From: Prevotellaceae bacterium
Lineage (GTDB): Bacteria; Bacteroidota; Bacteroidia; Bacteroidales; Bacteroidaceae
NCBI GenBank assembly: GCA_015257125.1
Contig: JABZKU010000011.1
Span: 1-64,000 of the forward strand
Length of the DNA: 64,000 nucleotides
Reading direction: 5' to 3'
The notes under the pieces were generated by a model, which saw nothing but the letters and a program-made list of their open reading frames with translations, was not told the origin of the DNA and did no database searches. The position numbers and the translations under genes were made by a program. Numbering within the stretch: the stretch's first letter is position 1; each line of letters begins with the position of its first letter. This document shows, one piece after another, positions 59,826 through 64,000 of this stretch.

Positions 59826-62075
59826 TCAGAAACGATAGGTGTAAGTGAACGAGGGAATAATGGGGAAAAGGGAAATCAAGCGGAACGACGGGTAGTCGTA
59901 ATCATTTTTGCGCGCCACGACAACGGGGTTGTGCTGGTTGTAGGCATTGTAAACGCTCAGCGTCCAAATGCTCTGCGCGCCGCGTCGCTTGTGGAAACGA
60001 TAATAGTTGATACCCAAATCCATACGATGAAAATCGGGCAAACGATAATTGTTCTTTTTGCGAACGTGTTCCATCGTTTGATTGTAATAGTCCGGGAATC
60101 TCGGCGCCAACTTATTCGGCACTTCGTAATGGTAGTTTTCGAGCGCCAAGGTGATGAGCGATCCCGTCATATACGTCCACGCCGCATTGAATTCCCAACG
60201 ACGCGAGGGGCGATAGCTCAATGCCACGTTGAGTTTGTGGCGATTGTCGTACTTCGAGGGGAAATGCGCGCCGCGGTTCAACTCGGGGAAGTAGCGGTCA
60301 GTCCACATCAAGCCATAGCCCAAGAAACCGGCCCAATGGCCGAAGTTCTTTTCCACCAGCACATCCACGCCATAGGATTCGCCCGTGCCGGTAGTCAACT
60401 TGTCGTTCCACGAACGGGCACTCGACAACTGCCCCACCCCTTCGCGATAATCCAAGAGGTTCGACATGCGCTTATACCAAGCCTCCACCGAGACATTCCA
60501 GCGGTTTTTGTAGGTGTAATAACCGCCGATGCTCAACTGGTCGCTCGTCGGCGGAGCGTAAATCTCCGTCACGGGCATCCAATAGTCGGTGGGCAACGAA
60601 AGATAGCTCACACTCACCTGCTGCACATATTGTGTCATGCGCGAATAGCCCGCCTTTACACTCACTGAGGGACTGAAGAGATAGGCTGCCGACACGCGCG
60701 GCTCCACCGAAAGATAGTTTTTGCTGTTCACCAAGAAGTCGGTCAAACGCAAACCCGCGTTCACCCGCCACGCTTCCGCGGGGCGCCATTCGGCATCGCC
60801 GTACAACGCCGTCTCGTGCCCCTTCACCACCTGTTGGCGATTCGGTTCGTCCAAGAGCGTCGATTGACTGCTGTTCGTGATGCGGTCTTCGGGCGAAAAA
60901 CGGTGGTAGGTGTAGTCCAAGCCGAGGCGCAACGTCAAGGGCAACTGCGGTGCCCACACCCATTGCGAGCGTGCATTCCAATCGTCGATACCGTTACGAA
61001 TTTCCTTATAAAGGTAGTTGTGGCTGTAACCCTCCAACCCGGGACGCCCCGCTTCGTTGTCGAAGATGAAATGGCATTTCGAACCGTAGCGCGTGTAGGC
61101 CAAAGTGAGGTTGTGCATCCAATGTTCGCCCAACGGCAACTGCCATTTGAACGAGGCGAGACGGTTGCCCCAACGCATCCCCACTTCATATTTATCGCGT
61201 ATCTCGTCTTTCGGCGTTTTGGCCGATTGGTTCCAACTGTCTGTTCCCGTCGAGATATCGTCTTGTCCGGCATAGCCCACAAAAGAGAACGTACCCCACC
61301 GGTTGGTGCGGTGATTCAGATGCAGATTGAAGTCCGTGAAAGCATAGTGCGCATTGAACTTCTCGCCGTTGCGCTTGGCGTCGACGTTGGCGATGGCGAG
61401 TAGCGGGGTCGTGAGCACGTCAAACCAAGTACGACGCAGGGCGATATTGAAGGAAGTGCGCCCTTTCACAATGGGGCCGCTCACCCCCAAATTGGCCGAG
61501 GTCAGTCCGATACCGAAATTCACATGATAGCGTTCAGCATCGCCGGGCTGCGTGGCCACATCCACCACACTCGACAGGCGACCGCCGTAGCGCGCCGGAA
61601 ACGACGACTTGTAGAAAGCCACATCGCGAATGGCCGCCACATTGAAGGCCGAGAACAAACCGCCGAGGTGATTCATTTGATAGATGGGGTTTCCGTCGAT
61701 GAGAAACAGGTTTTGGTCGTCGTTGCCACCGCGCACCATCATGCCCGCCAATCCCTCGAGACCGGGCGAAACACCGGGTTGCATTTGCAAGGCCTTGACC
61801 AGATCGACTTCGCCCATGATGGTCGGGATGCTGCGAATCTGCTCGGGCCTCAAATAATTGAGGCCCATCATGGCATTGTTCACTTTGTTTTGTCGACGCC
61901 CCACGACCAAGGCGCTATTTAATTTCACAGCACGACGGGTGCTGTCGGTCGCCGCACTGCGCACCGAATCCGACACGACGGGGGGGGCCGAGTCGAGCGC
62001 ACGCGCCCCGAAACTCGGAGCGGCGGTGGCGATGCTCAACAACAGCAAAGACAGAGAAGAGGAAGAAAAAGACAT
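59826..62075 (-). CDS. TonB-dependent receptor (DUF4249-paired)
   Basis: This 749-residue outer-membrane receptor has a signal peptide ending ATAAPSFGA, then a plug (about 50-190) with MMVRGGNDDQNLFLIDGNPI and SSFPARYGGRLSSVVDVAT, and a barrel ending SFTYTYRF. Unlike many receptors paired with DUF4249, it lacks an N-terminal carboxypeptidase-regulatory-like domain; only about 30 residues separate the signal from the plug. The start at 62075 matches a signal peptide. The cargo is unknown. Confidence 0.93.
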   Translation of the reverse strand: MSFSSSSLSLLLLSIATAAPSFGARALDSAPPVVSDSVRSAATDSTRRAVKLNSALVVGRRQNKVNNAMMGLNYLRPEQIRSIPTIMGEVDLVKALQMQPGVSPGLEGLAGMMVRGGNDDQNLFLIDGNPIYQMNHLGGLFSAFNVAAIRDVAFYKSSFPARYGGRLSSVVDVATQPGDAERYHVNFGIGLTSANLGVSGPIVKGRTSFNIALRRTWFDVLTTPLLAIANVDAKRNGEKFNAHYAFTDFNLHLNHRTNRWGTFSFVGYAGQDDISTGTDSWNQSAKTPKDEIRDKYEVGMRWGNRLASFKWQLPLGEHWMHNLTLAYTRYGSKCHFIFDNEAGRPGLEGYSHNYLYKEIRNGIDDWNARSQWVWAPQLPLTLRLGLDYTYHRFSPEDRITNSSQSTLLDEPNRQQVVKGHETALYGDAEWRPAEAWRVNAGLRLTDFLVNSKNYLSVEPRVSAAYLFSPSVSVKAGYSRMTQYVQQVSVSYLSLPTDYWMPVTEIYAPPTSDQLSIGGYYTYKNRWNVSVEAWYKRMSNLLDYREGVGQLSSARSWNDKLTTGTGESYGVDVLVEKNFGHWAGFLGYGLMWTDRYFPELNRGAHFPSKYDNRHKLNVALSYRPSRRWEFNAAWTYMTGSLITLALENYHYEVPNKLAPRFPDYYNQTMEHVRKKNNYRLPDFHRMDLGINYYRFHKRRGAQSIWTLSVYNAYNQHNPVVVARKNDYDYPSFRLISLFPIIPSFTYTYRF

Positions 62076-62240
62076 GAAGATAAAAAGAAACTTCGTTGGC
62101 TGAACGATTCGCAACGCGGCGCACCGGCCGCAAGTGGACTTCGTTTTTTCGACTACCCTCTCGGCTCCGAGACAGCGCAGTACTGCAAAGAACGAAATCG
62201 GCATTTCTTGCGAATCCTACCTATTGTTTTATTGACGGCA

Positions 62241-62271
62241 CAAAATTAAAACTTTTCACGCTGCCCTCCAA
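62241..62271 (-). promoter_or_regulatory. Promoter of the TonB receptor-DUF4249 operon
   Basis: A minus-strand TTG (62269-62271), exactly 20 bp, then TAATTTTG (62241-62248). It leaves a leader of about 160 nt, long enough for regulation in the 5' region. Confidence 0.7.
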
Positions 62272-62384
62272 CAGTTCCTCCACAAATCATCGTTTTTCCA
62301 CGTCCTTTTTTCCACTTGCTCTGCCTGCTTGCCCTCGCGCGCAGGCGCGCACATCCAGAGTTTTTCGTTTTTTGCCTTCACTTC

Positions 62385-62702
62385 TTCACCTTTTGCCATT
62401 ATCTCCATGATTGTCAATTCATTAAGTGTGAAGGCTTCACCCATTTAGGTTCACCTTTTCCACCGACGCAACTTCCCTTTCTCACTGATAATAAACAATT
62501 TGCGGTGAAGGCAAGGCATTTTCACTGTTCACCATTGGGGGATAACATTTCATTTTGTCGCTTGTTCGTTACATTTTCCGGGTGAACAAAAACCTTTACA
62601 TTTTCGCCCTATGCCTTCACCCTTTAATCCCTCTCTTTAAAACCCTTACAAAGCAAGGTGAAGGGTGAAGGCAAAAATCGCAAACCGGCTGAGTGCGTGT
62701 AC
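62385..62702. repeat. TTCACC/GGTGAA cluster and GGTGAAGG block, copy 2
   Basis: Nine TTCACC or GGTGAA hexamers occur between 62385 and 62669. A 13-bp inverted repeat TGCCTTCACCCTT/AAGGGTGAAGGCA joins 62612-62624 and 62661-62673. The part 62657-62702 resembles 100-150 at the left end of the window. No gene is visible between 62272 and 63165. Confidence 0.55.
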
Positions 62703-62764
62703 GCGATCGCGCGTAGCACGCACGAAAGGAAGTCCGCACTGCAACGGCGCATAGCGGAACAGCA

Positions 62765-62832
62765 GAAAAGCAGACCACATTTCGCGAAAAGTCGACAACA
62801 AATCTCGAAAACGTGTCCATTTTTTCTCCAAA
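62765..62832 (+). repeat. 21-bp phased A-tract array E
   Basis: GAAAA words start at 62765, 62786 and 62807, exactly 21 bp apart. A fourth A-tract (CCAAAC) follows at 62828-62832, in or one base off phase. CGCG- or TCTC-like cores precede the A-tracts as in arrays B and C. Confidence 0.75.
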
Positions 62833-62993
62833 CTCCACTCTTTTCCGGCCGAGTGTCACTTGTCGTCCGCCGCAACCGACGGCGGCGACACAAAAGGCAA
62901 GCACAAAGCAATCGCCATTCGGCAATCCCCCATAACAGCCGACCCACATCGAAAGAAAAAGCCATCTTCGCAACAAAAACAAACACCCAGCTC

Positions 62994-63024
62994 TTGCTTA
63001 TCTCGAAAAATGATTTTACTTTTG
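62994..63024 (+). promoter_or_regulatory. Promoter of the spanin-like gene
   Basis: TTG at 62994-62996, exactly 20 bp, then TACTTTTG at 63017-63024. The leader would be about 135 nt before the ATG at 63166. It supports the small gene as expressed and chromosomally controlled. Confidence 0.65.
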
Positions 63025-63165
63025 CCGAAACCTCATCGAAAAACACCCTATATCGCGCGCCGATCGCTCTCGCCTTATACGCCACTTCTCTCCCCACAAA
63101 ACCCCGTGCCGCGCCGATCGTCGACCGTCCCTCATGGCTATCATTTTTCATCATTTAATCTCGCT

Positions 63166-63567
63166 ATGAAAACACTCTTTCTCCTCTTCTTGGCCGCCCT
63201 CGGCTTCACAGCCTGCACCCGACGCGTGATCGAACACGTCGAAGTGTACGACACACTCCACCACTCCATTTCCGACACACTGAGAGAGTTCATCACCCTC
63301 ACAGACAGCGTATTCATCCACGACAGCACCTTCACCGAAAATGGGATTCCCGTCCGCTCACGGCTCATTTTTCACCGGCAACTCATCGACCGCACATCTC
63401 AACACCTGCACCAATCGGAACGCGAGCACGCCCGTAGGCAAAAAACACAGCGTTCTGCAGTGCGCTCCGTCCCTTTTCCATTTCCCAGAGCGACAAAATC
63501 CTGGCAGTGGGTCGTATTTGGAGTGGGTGTGGGGCTCGGCATCGGGAAAGTAGCTTGGAAGAGATAG
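63166..63567 (+). CDS. Small lipoprotein with C-terminal membrane helix (u-spanin-like)
   Basis: This 133-residue protein has a lipoprotein signal MKTLFLLFLAALGFTAC, acylated at about residue 17. A periplasmic middle (about 18-110) has a TLHHSISDTLREFITLTDSV string with regularly spaced Asp/Thr/Ser. It ends in a glycine-rich membrane helix (WVVFGVGVGLGIG) and a short basic end (KVAWKR). A lipid anchor at one end and a membrane helix at the other is the layout of phage unimolecular spanins, and similar short proteins accompany lysis genes in Bacteroidales prophages. No holin, endolysin or other phage gene is adjacent. The longer frame upstream runs through the phased array and is not used. Confidence 0.65.
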   Translation: MKTLFLLFLAALGFTACTRRVIEHVEVYDTLHHSISDTLREFITLTDSVFIHDSTFTENGIPVRSRLIFHRQLIDRTSQHLHQSEREHARRQKTQRSAVRSVPFPFPRATKSWQWVVFGVGVGLGIGKVAWKR

Positions 63568-63681
63568 AGTATTCGCAACTTTCCTTCACAAATTCCGCAC
63601 ATGCCCTCCCTTTCCTCCACGAAACGGATGGGCGTCAGCCGCCCTAAGCACCCTCACGCGTGCGATCGCGCGATTTAGTAC

Positions 63682-63712
63682 TTGCATAGTTCTCGCAAAA
63701 TCACTATCTTTG
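63682..63712 (+). promoter_or_regulatory. queD promoter
   Basis: TTG at 63682-63684, exactly 20 bp, then TATCTTTG at 63705-63712. The ATG is 37 bp downstream of the box. Confidence 0.75.
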
Positions 63713-63748
63713 CCACAAGATTGTCAATAAAGACAACTCTATTTGAAC

Positions 63749-64000
63749 ATGTACTACATCTCCAAACGCATCGAAATATCCTATTCACACCAGTTGCACC
63801 TCGACTACGAGAGCAAGTGCAACCGCCCCCACGGGCACAATGGCATCATCACCGTCTACTGTCGCGCCGAAGAACTCGATCACAACGGCATGGTCACCGA
63901 CTTCACCCACGTCAAGCAACGGGTGCAAGACAAACTCGACCATCGCAACGTGAACGAGATCCTCGACTTCAGCACCACCGCCGAGAACATGGCGCGCTGG
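63749..64000 (+). CDS. queD: 6-carboxy-5,6,7,8-tetrahydropterin synthase (partial)
   Basis: QueD makes 6-carboxytetrahydropterin from dihydroneopterin triphosphate for queuosine synthesis; related PTPS enzymes act in pterin synthesis. The first 84 residues are present and the gene runs off the window. The zinc-binding pattern SHQLHLDYESKCNRPHGHNG is clear, with the active-site Cys and the HGHN pair. VTDFTHVKQRVQDKLDHRNVN and the TAENMARW stretch (TxEN) follow. Confidence 0.93.
   Translation, partial: MYYISKRIEISYSHQLHLDYESKCNRPHGHNGIITVYCRAEELDHNGMVTDFTHVKQRVQDKLDHRNVNEILDFSTTAENMARW

Noticed and set aside
62706..63669. Two GCGATCGC octamers resembling the cyanobacterial HIP1 repeat
   Set aside because: Only two copies near each other in GC-rich intergenic DNA; this is consistent with chance and there is no other sign of cyanobacterial origin.

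Overview
The window is a piece of chromosome from a member of the Bacteroidales, with a GC-rich coding bias and perhaps Prevotella-like. The evidence is two SusC/SusD pairs, a SusC-type receptor with a DUF4249 lipoprotein, MalQ with two N-terminal CBM20 domains, the lpxD-lpxC-lpxA-pRiA4b-miaA order, and promoters of the Bacteroidetes type (TTG, 20 bp, TAnnTTTG). I can place ten copies of that promoter with exactly 20 bp between the boxes. No rRNA, transposase, integrase or CRISPR array is present. Genus-level placement is a guess.

Layout. 1-790: a gene-free left edge with a 21-bp-phased A-tract array and a tiled set of inverted repeats. 791-5235: malQ, two tRNA genes and lrgA-lrgB, all on the minus strand. 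5419-8892: two unknown genes, a thioesterase, aroB and an EamA transporter in one minus-strand run. 9022-13396: rlmD and an AddB-like nuclease. 14071-21048: a six-gene plus-strand operon (sulfatase-type transferase, acyltransferase, threonylcarbamoyl-AMP synthase, ClC channel, menG/ubiE, aroE). 21204-24251: DUF177-rpmF-fabH-era. 24741-34806: envelope and housekeeping genes (OmpA lipoprotein, pyrF, OmpA protein, beta-barrel protein, prfA, GIY-YIG/DUF4357 protein, purM, lemA, TPM protein). 34954-39277: lpxD-lpxC-lpxA-pRiA4b-like-miaA. Here LpxC ends exactly where the Bacteroidales protein normally continues into a fused FabZ dehydratase domain.

39889-58144 is the most distinctive locus. It is about 18.3 kb with seven minus-strand genes behind one canonical promoter (58229-58259) and closed by an intrinsic terminator (39803-39836). 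The order of transcription is a four-FAS1-domain lipoprotein, SusC, SusD, two further fasciclin lipoproteins, then a second SusC and SusD. It carries no glycosidase, lyase, peptidase or regulator, so it looks like an outer-membrane binding and uptake system built around fasciclin proteins. It is followed by a separate TonB receptor/DUF4249 pair.

62272-63748 is a gene-poor region with TTCACC/GGTGAA repeats, another 21-bp-phased array, and a small lipoprotein with a C-terminal membrane segment that has the layout of a phage unimolecular spanin. The window ends inside queD.

Two kinds of intergenic structure recur and are not explained by genes. First, five arrays in which short A-tracts recur every 21 bp (two helical turns) while the sequence between them is not conserved. 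Second, a short motif of the form CACTCCTTATATATAG found just after, or overlapping, the stop codons of four genes.
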